This document shows positions 22,349 through 30,350 of a DNA stretch of 37,864 nt, piece after piece (position 1 is the first letter of the stretch; every line of letters begins with the position of its first letter). Where the stretch lies: NCBI GenBank assembly GCA_910579125.1, contig CAJTTH010000028.1, positions 1-37,864 of the forward strand, written 5' to 3'. The translations under genes and the position numbers were made by a program. The DNA comes from an uncultured Oscillospiraceae bacterium (GTDB lineage: Bacteria > Bacillota > Clostridia > Oscillospirales > Ruminococcaceae). Under the pieces are notes generated by a model, which made no database searches, was not told the origin of the DNA, and worked only from the letters and a program-made list of their open reading frames with translations.

Positions 22349-23476
22349 ATGGAGCTTATTGCAATGGCGCTTATTCTTGCGGCACTCGTTGTGGGGCAGT
22401 ATATTCTTTATGAGAAGATCGGTCTGAAAAAGGTCGATTACAAGCTGTCGATAAGCACCCCTGAAGCGTTTGAGAACGACGTTATAGAGATCGTTGAGGA
22501 AATTGAAAACGCGAAATGGCTGCCGCTCGTGTGGGTGCGCAGCGAGATAAGCTGCTCCCCGTGGCTGACCTTTAAGGGGCAGACGCTGTTCCAAAACGAG
22601 CGCGACGAGCAGCGCGGTCTGATATCGGGAATTTTTGTGCTGCGCGGTTACCGCAAGTGCCGCCGCGTCTGGAGAGTAAGGTGTGAAAAGCGCGGCATAA
22701 TGACAATAGACAACGTTATCATCACCGCGAGCGACCTGTTCGGCTTGTCTAAGAAAGCGATGATCATAAAGCTTACCGACGAGGTGCGCGTACTGCCCGT
22801 TCCCGCAGAAACGGAAATGGGTGAGATTTCGGGGGATATGTTTATCGGCAGTGTTCAGGTGCGGCGGTTTGTGCTGCCCGACCCGTTTATGATAAGCGGG
22901 GCAAGGGAGTACACGGGGCGCGAGCCCATGAACCGTATTCACTGGCAGCAGACTGCCAGAACGGGCAATTTAATGGCTTATAAAAATGAATTTACAACCG
23001 AACGCCGCATTATGGTGATACTCAATATGCAGCGCAGTGTGAGCGCATACGATCAGCCGATGACGCTTTCCGTGCTTGAATCGCAGATAAAGGCGGCGGC
23101 GTTCGTGCTGGACTATTGCGGCAAGGTGAACGCGGAGAGCGCTCTCGTTGTAAATTCCGCCGAACGTCTGTATATTCCGCCCGCCGATGGCTACGCGCAT
23201 TTTATGAACGCGCTGCGGCGGCTCGCAGAGCTGGAGAACGTCTGCGGCGAGCGGCTTGATGATATGATGACGACGCTTGACTGCAACGAATTCACCGATA
23301 TAATACTGATAACCGCCTGCGTTACCGAGCGAACCTGCGATATTTTGTCTGGGCTGTCGGGCGTAGGGAAGTGTTGTAAGGTGTTCACGGTCGGACTGAA
23401 TGAGGACGAGGAAATGCTGCCGCCGATGTGCGGAGTGGTACATATTCCGCGTGTCGGCTATCGCGAGGTGAAATAA
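22349..23476 (+). CDS. DUF58 protein, MoxR partner
   Basis: A 375-residue protein anchored by an N-terminal hydrophobic helix (LIAMALILAALVVGQYILY). A beta-rich part follows, then the DUF58 core YTGREPMNRIHWQQTARTGNLMAYKNEF (about 188-215). The C-terminal half has a von Willebrand A-like layout (IMVILNMQRS, then the long helix LESQIKAAAFVLDYCG). The metal-binding MIDAS residues are not clearly complete. It follows moxR by 11 bases and its stop overlaps the next ATG (TAATG), so the three products are probably made together. Confidence 0.9.
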   Translation: MELIAMALILAALVVGQYILYEKIGLKKVDYKLSISTPEAFENDVIEIVEEIENAKWLPLVWVRSEISCSPWLTFKGQTLFQNERDEQRGLISGIFVLRGYRKCRRVWRVRCEKRGIMTIDNVIITASDLFGLSKKAMIIKLTDEVRVLPVPAETEMGEISGDMFIGSVQVRRFVLPDPFMISGAREYTGREPMNRIHWQQTARTGNLMAYKNEFTTERRIMVILNMQRSVSAYDQPMTLSVLESQIKAAAFVLDYCGKVNAESALVVNSAERLYIPPADGYAHFMNALRRLAELENVCGERLDDMMTTLDCNEFTDIILITACVTERTCDILSGLSGVGKCCKVFTVGLNEDEEMLPPMCGVVHIPRVGYREVK

Positions 23477-24798
23477 TGACTGAACCGAAAATTCTGAAAG
23501 CTGCCGCCGTTTTCGGGCAGTTTCTGGCAATGTTCCCGTTTGCGGTGCTGATGTGCGGCGTGGGATTAAACCGCTATGAAACATGGACTTATCTTGCGGC
23601 TTACGCGGTCTGGACGGCGTTCTATGCTGTGGGGAGACTTTTCGGAAAGCTCGCGCGCGAGCTGGAGCTGAGCGGAAAACCCTCAAAAAAGGCTCAGCCC
23701 GTTGTGCTGTTCCTGTCGCGTATTGCGGTAATTATCCCCGCTGCCGTTTTTGTTTTCGCGGTGATCGCGCTGAAGATAACAAGCATGGTATTTTTCTATG
23801 TGCTGCCCGCGGGAATTATCGCGTATTTCGGCGCTCACGGCTGCACGGGCAAGGGATACTCTGACGTTTTTTCGCGCGGGTGGTTCGCGCTCTACTTTAT
23901 ATCGGCGATAATTGCCGCGATCATGCTATGGTCAACTCACGAAAAGGAGCTTGCCACGAACGGGATTTTTCAGCTTTGTATCGGCTTTGCTCTGATTATA
24001 CTGATATCGTCGCTGCTCGCCAACCAGACGAATATCGACGTCTGCACCAAACAGCGCGCCGGCGGAAAATCGGTGCTCCCGAGCGGACTGAGGCGTTACA
24101 ACGCTTTGCTTATCACGGTTATCTGTTCGGTGACTATCGGGCTTTTTCTGTTCGCGAGACCGCTTGCGGAGCTTGTAAAACTGGTAATATCGCTTATCGT
24201 GCGAGGTATTCTGTTTATTTTCAGTTCTTTGGGAAGTCTTGTACAGACCGATCCCGGCAGCACAGAACCCGATCCTGTTCCGGGAGACGTAGGTCAGATC
24301 GTTCCCTCCGAGCCGGCGAGCATTTTGGCGAACATTGTTTTCGTGCTGCTGATATTCGGTATGATCTTGTTGATCTTTCGCCTGAGAAAGCAGATCTGGA
24401 GCGCGATAAAAAGCATTTTCGAGCCGCTTTTCCGCAAAGGGAATGAGGGGTTGGATATTCCGTTTTACGATGAATTTCTGGTGAGCGATTCTAGGAAGCT
24501 CACTCCGAGAGCGCGCCGCTGTGCCGAACGCGAGCTTGTCAAGCAATACGCTCGCGAGAACGACCCGTCGCGGAGGTACCGCTTCGGCTACGCGCTTTTT
24601 CTGCTGCGTCTCGGGAAGACCGACCAACCGCCGATCCCAGCCGACACGACGACGGCTCACCGTGAAAAGGGCGAGCGCGCGTTCGAGACCAACCTCGGCG
24701 GCTTTTCGGAAACATACAACCGCGTGCGCTACGGCAATTCCGCGCCTACCGCGGAGGAGCTTGCGCGTCAAGAAGAGTTTCTTAACGACATAAAGTGA
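23476..24798 (+). CDS. Membrane protein of the MoxR-DUF58 unit, DUF4129-like C-terminus
   Basis: A 440-residue protein starting at ATG 23476 inside the previous stop (TAATG). An in-frame start at 23428 would lie within DUF58 coding sequence. It has two hydrophobic blocks, about six N-terminal segments (from FGQFLAMFPFAVLMCGVGL to GFALIILISSLLAN) and two or three around 220-310. A soluble C-terminus carries LTPRARRCAERELVKQYARE and FGYALFLLRLGKTDQPPIP. This end resembles the DUF4129 tail of transglutaminase-like MoxR partners, but the transglutaminase core itself is absent. Function unknown. Confidence 0.8.
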   Translation: MTEPKILKAAAVFGQFLAMFPFAVLMCGVGLNRYETWTYLAAYAVWTAFYAVGRLFGKLARELELSGKPSKKAQPVVLFLSRIAVIIPAAVFVFAVIALKITSMVFFYVLPAGIIAYFGAHGCTGKGYSDVFSRGWFALYFISAIIAAIMLWSTHEKELATNGIFQLCIGFALIILISSLLANQTNIDVCTKQRAGGKSVLPSGLRRYNALLITVICSVTIGLFLFARPLAELVKLVISLIVRGILFIFSSLGSLVQTDPGSTEPDPVPGDVGQIVPSEPASILANIVFVLLIFGMILLIFRLRKQIWSAIKSIFEPLFRKGNEGLDIPFYDEFLVSDSRKLTPRARRCAERELVKQYARENDPSRRYRFGYALFLLRLGKTDQPPIPADTTTAHREKGERAFETNLGGFSETYNRVRYGNSAPTAEELARQEEFLNDIK

Positions 24799-24805
24799 GG
24801 TAATT

Positions 24806-25207
24806 ATGAGTATAAACTATACGGACAAACGGGAGTTCACCGAAAAGCAGGCAGAGGAGCTTTTCCTGTCGGTGGAGTGGGCGAGCGGAAAGTACCCCGA
24901 GCGGCTCTACAAGGCGCTCCAAAGCTGCGAGACCGTCTACACGGCATGGGACGGCGAACGCTTGGTAGGGCTTGCCAATGCTATCGACGACGGCGCGATG
25001 ACCGCTTACGTCCACTATCTGCTCGTGCACCCCGACTATCAGGGCAAGGGTATCGGCAGGGAGCTTATGGAACTGATGAAGCTGCATTACGCCGACTTCC
25101 CGTATTTTTTTCTTGTAGCGGAAAATCCGCCGCTTGTCGGGTATTATGAGGCTCTGGGATTTGCAAAGGAGAATAACACGAACGTTATGGCGATAAATAA
25201 GAAATAA
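24806..25207 (+). CDS. GNAT-family N-acetyltransferase
   Basis: A 133-residue acetyl-CoA-dependent acetyltransferase. The pyrophosphate-binding motif A is LLVHPDYQGKGIGRELMELMK (about 74-94), with the R/Q-x-x-G-x-G/A form QGKGIG. Motif B follows: FLVAENPPLVGYYEALGFAKE. The small acceptor domain is N-terminal (FTEKQAEELFLSVEWASGKY). The substrate is unknown. GTGAGGT lies just upstream. It starts 7 bases after the membrane protein gene and ends 19 bases before metH, so the five genes may share one transcript. Confidence 0.92.
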   Translation: MSINYTDKREFTEKQAEELFLSVEWASGKYPERLYKALQSCETVYTAWDGERLVGLANAIDDGAMTAYVHYLLVHPDYQGKGIGRELMELMKLHYADFPYFFLVAENPPLVGYYEALGFAKENNTNVMAINKK

Positions 25208-25226
25208 AAGAACGGAGCAAGGAAAG

Positions 25227-27614
25227 ATGATATTTAGGGAACTTCTTGAAAACAAGGAATTTGTGCTGCTTGACGGGGCAATGGGAACAATGCTCCAGAA
25301 AAGCGGCTTGAAGCTCGGCGGCATTCCCGAGGAGTTGAACTTCACGAACCCCGCGCTTATTGAGGATATCCACCGCGAATATATCAAGGCGGGCGCAATG
25401 GCGGTGTACGCGAACACGTTCGGCGCGAACCGCCACAAGCTGCATTGCAGTAAATATTCGGTAACGGAGACCGTGCAAAAGGGCATTGAGATCGCGAAAA
25501 AGGCGTGCGAGGGCACGGACGTTCTCGTGGCACTGGATGTCGGCTCGCTCGGTCGAATGCTCCGTCCGACGGGTGATCTCCCCATCGACGAGGCATATGA
25601 GATGTTCAGGGAGATTATGCTTGCGGGCAGGGGAGCGAACTTTATCGTTCTCGAGACCATGACCGACCTCATGGAGATAAAAACCGCGCTGCTCGCCGCC
25701 AAGGAGAACACCGATCTGCCCGTTGTCTGCACGATGACGTTCGAGAAAAATCTGCGCACGTTCACGGGTTGTACGGTTGCTTCAATGGCGCTGACCCTCG
25801 TTGGAATGGGAGCGGATGTTATCGGCATGAACTGCTCGCTCGGTCCCGACGAGGCAATGCCTATCGTCGAGGAGCTTCTGAAATGGAGTGAAGCGCCTGT
25901 GCTGATACGCCCCAACGCGGGACTTCCCGACCCGAAAACCAACGAGTACAGCATTACTACGTCCGAGTATGCGGAAATCATGTCGCAAATTGCCGATAAG
26001 GGCGTGAAGCTGCTCGGCGGTTGCTGCGGCACGACCCCCGAGTTCATCGCCGAGGTAGCGAAACGGCTTGACGGAAAGAAATTTTCGCGCGTTATGCCCG
26101 AGATACCAGCGGCGGTTTGCTCGGCAAGCAGCGTCGTGACCGTCGACACCGTTCGCGTTATCGGCGAGCGTATCAACCCGACGGGCAAAAAGCTTTTCAA
26201 GGAGGCTCTCAAACGCCGCGATCTCGACTACATTATGAAACAGGCGATCGAGCAGACCGAGGGCGGCGCGGAGATACTCGACGTGAACGTCGGGCTGCCC
26301 GATATCGACGAGCGCGAAATGATGCTCGCGGCGGTTGACGCGGTGCAGTCCGTGACCGACGCTCCGCTGCAGATCGACACCACCGAAACGGACGTGCTTG
26401 AAGCTGCTCTTCGCAGTGTTTCGGGCAAGCCTATCGTCAACTCCGTGAACGGCGAGGACGAGAAGCTTGAAGCTGTTCTGCCGCTCGTCAAGAAGTACGG
26501 TGCGGCGGTTATCGGTCTGGCGCTCGACAAGGACGGCATTCCCAAGACCGCCGAGAGGCGCTTCGAGATAGCCGAGAAGATACTGAAACGCGCTCTGGAG
26601 TACGGCATACCTCGCCGCGACGTGTATATCGACTGTCTTACACTCACTGCCTCAGCGGAGCAGGACAATGTTATGGAGACTGTCAAGGCTATGGGCATGG
26701 TGCGCGAGCGGCTTGGGCTGAAAAATGTCCTCGGCGTGTCCAACATCTCGTTCGGGCTGCCCAACCGTGAGCTTGTCAACACTGCGTTCCTCACAATGGC
26801 GATGAACAGCGGGCTTGATCTGCCGATAATGAACCCCAACTCGGCAGCGATGATCGGCGCGGTACGGGCGTTCCGTCTGCTGTCGGGCTACGACAGAAAC
26901 GGCGCGGATTTTATCGGGCAGTACGCGAACGTCAAGCTTGTGACGCAGACGGCGGGCATTGCCGAAGCTCCGTCGGCGGTCACGGTAAGCGGCGACATTG
27001 CTCACGCAGTTGCGAACGGTCTGAAAGCCGAGTGCGCCGCCGCTGCGGAAAAACTACTCGCGGACGGTATGGAGCCTATGGAGCTTATAAACGAAAAACT
27101 CATTCCCGCGCTTGACGAGGCGGGCGATAAGTTTGAGAAAGGAAAAATTTTTCTGCCGCAGCTTATTCAGTCGGCGGGTGCGGCACAGGCGGCGTTCGAC
27201 GTGGTGAAGAAAGCCATTTCCGCGCGCGGCGGCGAAAGCGAGAGTCGAGGGCGCGTCGTTCTGGCAACGGTTAAGGGCGATGTTCACGATATCGGAAAAA
27301 ATATCGTGAAAACGCTGCTGGAAAATTACGGCTTCGAGGTGATAGATCTCGGCAAGGACGTTGAGTATCAAGCCGTCGTCGACGCGGCAATAAAATACGA
27401 TGTTCGGCTGGTGGGCTTGTCGGCGCTGATGACGACCACGCTCAAGAGCATGGAGGGCACGATAAAGCTGCTTCGCGACAATAACGTCGACTGCAAAATA
27501 GTCGTAGGCGGCGCGGTTCTCACGCCCGAATACGCGGAAAAGATCGGCGCGGACTTCTACGCAAAGGACGCAAAGGAAACCGTCGATATCGCGAAACGCG
27601 TTTACGGCGGTTGA
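25227..27614 (+). CDS. metH: Cobalamin-dependent methionine synthase, short form
   Basis: A 795-residue enzyme moving a methyl group from methyl-tetrahydrofolate to homocysteine through cobalamin. Residues 1-285 are the homocysteine domain, with zinc cysteines at MNCSLGP and LLGGCCGTTPEFI. Residues about 308-570 are the pterin domain (VIGERINPTGKKLFKEAL, EILDVNVGLPDI). Residues about 590-670 are the cobalamin cap. Residues 675-795 are the B12 domain with the cobalt-ligating His in KGDVHDIGKNIV. The AdoMet-dependent reactivation domain of E. coli MetH (about 1,227 residues) is absent, as is usual in Clostridia, so a separate reactivase is expected. The start is set close to AGGA. No cobalamin or SAM riboswitch precedes it. 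Confidence 0.95.
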   Translation: MIFRELLENKEFVLLDGAMGTMLQKSGLKLGGIPEELNFTNPALIEDIHREYIKAGAMAVYANTFGANRHKLHCSKYSVTETVQKGIEIAKKACEGTDVLVALDVGSLGRMLRPTGDLPIDEAYEMFREIMLAGRGANFIVLETMTDLMEIKTALLAAKENTDLPVVCTMTFEKNLRTFTGCTVASMALTLVGMGADVIGMNCSLGPDEAMPIVEELLKWSEAPVLIRPNAGLPDPKTNEYSITTSEYAEIMSQIADKGVKLLGGCCGTTPEFIAEVAKRLDGKKFSRVMPEIPAAVCSASSVVTVDTVRVIGERINPTGKKLFKEALKRRDLDYIMKQAIEQTEGGAEILDVNVGLPDIDEREMMLAAVDAVQSVTDAPLQIDTTETDVLEAALRSVSGKPIVNSVNGEDEKLEAVLPLVKKYGAAVIGLALDKDGIPKTAERRFEIAEKILKRALEYGIPRRDVYIDCLTLTASAEQDNVMETVKAMGMVRERLGLKNVLGVSNISFGLPNRELVNTAFLTMAMNSGLDLPIMNPNSAAMIGAVRAFRLLSGYDRNGADFIGQYANVKLVTQTAGIAEAPSAVTVSGDIAHAVANGLKAECAAAAEKLLADGMEPMELINEKLIPALDEAGDKFEKGKIFLPQLIQSAGAAQAAFDVVKKAISARGGESESRGRVVLATVKGDVHDIGKNIVKTLLENYGFEVIDLGKDVEYQAVVDAAIKYDVRLVGLSALMTTTLKSMEGTIKLLRDNNVDCKIVVGGAVLTPEYAEKIGADFYAKDAKETVDIAKRVYGG

Positions 27615-27657
27615 ACGTTCTGTGAAATTTTTCCGCGAGTATTTTTTGGAGAATATC

Positions 27658-27712
27658 AAATCCGATTTCCGACAATAATACTTGTACCAAGTAAAAGTCG
27701 GAGGTCGGATTT
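27658..27712 (+). promoter_or_regulatory. sigG leader hairpin covering the ribosome site
   Basis: AAATCCGATTTCCGAC (27658-27673) pairs with GTCGGAGGTCGGATTT (27697-27712) in 14 of 16 positions. A second small stem in the loop is ACTTG/CAAGT (27680-27684 with 27688-27692). The GGAGG ribosome site lies inside the right arm, and the ATG starts 2 bases after it. In B. subtilis a sigG leader hairpin has been reported to lower translation, so this is likely the equivalent. Confidence 0.8.
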
Positions 27713-27713
27713 T

Positions 27714-28484
27714 ATGTATTATAACAAGGTCGAAATAAGCGGGGTCAATACTTCAAAGCTGAAGGTACTGAAGGAAGCGGAAAAAATGGAGCTGCTTAAA
27801 CGTGTAAAGCAGGGTGATATGCAGGCTCGTGAGGAGCTTATCAGAGGAAATCTGCGCCTTGTGCTGAGCGTTATACAGCGGTTTATGGGCAGGGGAGAGA
27901 GCGCGGACGATTTGTTTCAGGTGGGGTGCATAGGACTTATCAAGGCGATAGATAATTTCGACATAAGCCAGCCTGTAAGGTTTTCAACGTATGCCGTACC
28001 TATGATAATGGGCGAACTCCGCCGATATCTGCGCGACAATGCCCCCGTGCGTGTAAGCCGTTCCGTGCGCGATCTTGCGTACAAGGCAATGCAGGCAAAG
28101 GAGAAGCTCACCGCCGAAAAGGGCTGCGAACCGCGCGTTGAGGATATTGCCAAGGAAATAGGTGTGCCGCGACAAGACGTGGTTATCGCGCTTGAAGCGA
28201 TAAGCGAGCCTATTTCGCTGTACGAGCCCGTGTTCTCGGAATCGGGGGATACAATTTATGTGCTCGATCAGCTTGGCGACCACAACGACGATATGAACTG
28301 GCTGAACGAAATTTCGCTCAAGGAGGCGATCGCGCAGCTCGGCAAGCGCGAAAAAAGAATCCTCAACCTGCGTTTTTTCCGAGGAAAAACACAGGTTGAG
28401 GTCGCAAAGGAGATCGGGATAAGTCAGGCGCAGGTCTCGCGGCTGGAAAAGGGCGCGCTTAATAAAATAAAGAACCGCATTTAG
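27714..28484 (+). CDS. sigG: RNA polymerase sporulation sigma factor SigG
   Basis: A 256-residue late forespore sigma factor. The N-terminus VEISGVNTSKLKVL is characteristic of SigG. Region 2 is GNLRLVLSVIQRFMGRGESADDLFQVGCIGLIKAIDNFD, with FSTYAVPMIMGELRRYLRDN. Region 3 runs from VRVSRSVRDLAYKAMQ and region 4 is GKREKRILNLRFFRGKTQVEVAKEIGISQAQVSRLEK. The end is slightly shorter than in B. subtilis, and its stop codon TAG is made of the TA target plus the first base of a MITE-like element. It faces sigE instead of following it. Its ribosome site sits in a strong hairpin. No clear sigma-F/G promoter was identified upstream. Confidence 0.96.
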   Translation: MYYNKVEISGVNTSKLKVLKEAEKMELLKRVKQGDMQAREELIRGNLRLVLSVIQRFMGRGESADDLFQVGCIGLIKAIDNFDISQPVRFSTYAVPMIMGELRRYLRDNAPVRVSRSVRDLAYKAMQAKEKLTAEKGCEPRVEDIAKEIGVPRQDVVIALEAISEPISLYEPVFSESGDTIYVLDQLGDHNDDMNWLNEISLKEAIAQLGKREKRILNLRFFRGKTQVEVAKEIGISQAQVSRLEKGALNKIKNRI

Positions 28485-28647
28485 AGCGTGTTCACATTAA
28501 CCGAAATGTCCGGATTTCGAAGCGAATTTTGCGCATTTCGAGGCGAAAATTCGCAGACGTACTGTATGTACTTCAAGAATTTTTAACGAAGAAAGGCGCA
28601 AAATTCGCTGAAAGACGGGCGTTGAGCGTTAATGTGAACACGCTCTA
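28482..28647. mobile_element. MITE-like palindromic element between sigG and sigE
   Basis: The ends are a perfect 20-base inverted repeat, TAGAGCGTGTTCACATTAAC (28482-28501) against 28628-28647. If the outer TA is a target duplication, the element is 28484-28645 (162 bases, 18-base terminal repeats). Inside are nested repeats: GCGAATTTTGCGC (28522-28534) with its complement at 28596-28608, AAAATTC with GAATTTT, and a GTAC-TGTAT-GTAC tip (28559-28571). It carries no gene. TA targets are used by IS630/Tc1-type transposases, but the family is not identified. It supplies the stop codons of both neighbours. Confidence 0.75.
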
Positions 28648-29364
28648 GTTGCACACCTTTTCCAGTTCCTCACGAAGCTGCTTGATTATGCGCTTTTCAA
28701 GCCGCGAGATGTAGCTTTGGGAAATGCCTATCTCGTCGGCGACTTCCTTTTGAGTTTTTTCCTTGCAGCCGTTTAAGCCGAAGCGCATCTCCATTATTTT
28801 CTTTTCGCGCTCGCCGAGATGATTTACCGCGTCGTGGAGGAGCTGCTTTTCGACCTCCTCCTCGATGTGCGAATTAACACAGTCGTTGTCCGTGCCGAGA
28901 ACGTCCGAGAGCAGCAACTCGTTGCCGTCCCAATCGACGTTCAGCGGCTCGTCTATCGAAATGTCATAGCGGTATTGCGAATATTTGCGCAAATACATCA
29001 GAATTTCGTTTTCAATGCAGCGCGAGGCGTAGGTCGCAAGCTTGATGTTCTTGTCGGGGCTGAACGTGTTCACAGCCTTGATAAGTCCGACCGTGCCAAT
29101 CGAGATGAGATCCTCAAGCCATATTCCCGTATTCTCGAATTTTTTGGCGATATACACGACAAGCCGCAGATTGTGCACTATCAGCATATCGCGCGCCTTG
29201 TCGAAGTCGGTCTCCATGAGCTTGAACGCAGCTTCCTCTTCGTCTTTGGTGAGCGGCGCCGGGAGCTGCTCCGAGCCGTTTATGTAGTGGACGTAATTTT
29301 CGGCTTTCTTCGCGAACAATTTGTCCGCAGCGAGCCGTATTTGCAGTAAAAATTTCTTCAGCAT
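28645..29364 (-). CDS. sigE: RNA polymerase sporulation sigma factor SigE (pro-form)
   Basis: A 239-residue mother-cell sigma factor made as an inactive precursor. The start MLKKFLLQIRLAADKLFAKK, then NYVHYINGSEQLPAPLTKDEE, contains the pro-sequence (about 25-30 residues) removed by SpoIIGA. Region 2 is NLRLVVYIAKKFENTGIWLEDLISIGTVGLIKAVNTF and region 4 ends in KTQKEVADEIGISQSYISRLEKRIIKQL. An upstream ATG (29370) leaves only one base after GGAGGA; ATG 29364 is spaced properly. It follows spoIIGA by 16 bases on the - strand in the usual spoIIGA-sigE order. Confidence 0.96.
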   Translation of the reverse strand: MLKKFLLQIRLAADKLFAKKAENYVHYINGSEQLPAPLTKDEEEAAFKLMETDFDKARDMLIVHNLRLVVYIAKKFENTGIWLEDLISIGTVGLIKAVNTFSPDKNIKLATYASRCIENEILMYLRKYSQYRYDISIDEPLNVDWDGNELLLSDVLGTDNDCVNSHIEEEVEKQLLHDAVNHLGEREKKIMEMRFGLNGCKEKTQKEVADEIGISQSYISRLEKRIIKQLREELEKVCN

Positions 29365-29380
29365 AGCCATTCCTCCGTAT

Positions 29381-30208
29381 TTAAATTGAAATTATTTTAG
29401 GGTCGAAAATGCAGTCGACTTCGCTGCCGAGGGGATTTTTCGTTATTCCCACAAGCGCGTCCGCCGCTTTTCCGTCTATGAATATCCTGTCCGCCGCGAA
29501 TATCGGCAGCAACGATTCCGAGTTCATAGTTCTGCACGGGATAAGCCGCAAACCACCGCTTTCGTCGAGTTTTCCCTCGAGAAAGTCAAGCGCGTTTTTC
29601 GGCGTTATCTCGGCGATCTTTTCGTATTTGCAAACAATAACCGGCTTGCCGCTGAATATGTCGCAAAGTCCGTTTCCTGTGTCGCACAGTCCGCGCAATT
29701 GAATTTCCGTATCGTTGATGGAGATCTTCACGCTGCAGATTTTATTGCACCGCAGTCTTCTGTCCGCGAAATAACGCGCCAGTCTCACCGCGAAATAAGC
29801 CGCTGCCGTGAACGCCGCGACCGCCGCGAGCGGAATGTTGAAGTATGCCACGCCGTTCCCGAAAACCATTCCGTAAGGCGCGCAGAACGTCCACAAAGCG
29901 GTCATAAGCCCCGCGTATACAAAGTTCACCAACAAGAAAAACAGTGCGCAAACCGCGAAATCAACGGGCTTTTGTTTGCCAAACGCCGCGAACGTGATAA
30001 GCGCTCCGAGCGCGATTTTTTCCAGAGCTATAACGATAAACGGCAGTTCGGGCAAAAGTATCACAAGCGAACCCGCTGCCCCGATACCCGCCGCGAGCAA
30101 GCAGCGTTTAGCCGAAACGCTCCGCCGTATAACAAGCACGGCTGATCTTATCAAAAAGTAATTTATGTACAAATTCAGTACTATCAGAACGTCAATATAA
30201 ACTGTCAC
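29381..30208 (-). CDS. spoIIGA: Sigma-E processing peptidase SpoIIGA
   Basis: A 275-residue membrane aspartic protease that activates pro-SigE. The N-terminal half holds about five membrane helices (VYIDVLIVLNLYINYFLIRSAVLV to FTAAAYFAVRLARYF). The C-terminal half is a pepsin-like monomer with the catalytic Asp in LRGLCDTGNGLCD (about residue 178), as the family requires, and ends VDCIFDPKIISI. The start is GTG, preceded by GGCGGTGA. A TATAAT at 30240-30245 on the - strand lies in the right place for a promoter but has no good -35; that would suit an activator such as Spo0A, although no clear 0A box was seen. Confidence 0.95.
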   Translation of the reverse strand: MTVYIDVLIVLNLYINYFLIRSAVLVIRRSVSAKRCLLAAGIGAAGSLVILLPELPFIVIALEKIALGALITFAAFGKQKPVDFAVCALFFLLVNFVYAGLMTALWTFCAPYGMVFGNGVAYFNIPLAAVAAFTAAAYFAVRLARYFADRRLRCNKICSVKISINDTEIQLRGLCDTGNGLCDIFSGKPVIVCKYEKIAEITPKNALDFLEGKLDESGGLRLIPCRTMNSESLLPIFAADRIFIDGKAADALVGITKNPLGSEVDCIFDPKIISI

Positions 30209-30259
30209 GTTTTTTCATCACCGCCTCGCTTGTACTTTAATTATAATTCAAACAAGGCG

Positions 30260-30293
30260 AAAAATATGCCGAATACGGTCGTCGTATCCGGCA
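30260..30293 (-). terminator. Terminator for prfC
   Basis: On the - strand GCCGGATACG and CGTATTCGGC pair (one mismatch) around ACGAC, followed by ATATTTTTCG. The + strand side also runs into AATTTTTATT. Confidence 0.75.
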
Positions 30294-30350
30294 ATTTTTA
30301 TTAGGTTTTTGAATTTTTTTGTCGCGTGAACGGTTATTTCGCCGCGCGGT

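Noticed and set aside
25200..25230. Cobalamin or SAM riboswitch before metH
   Set aside because: The gap to the previous gene is only 19 bases, and no riboswitch core is present.
24782..26212. 476-codon open frame on the - strand
   Set aside because: It is antisense to the GNAT and metH genes, Ser-rich, with no domain or ribosome site; a shadow.
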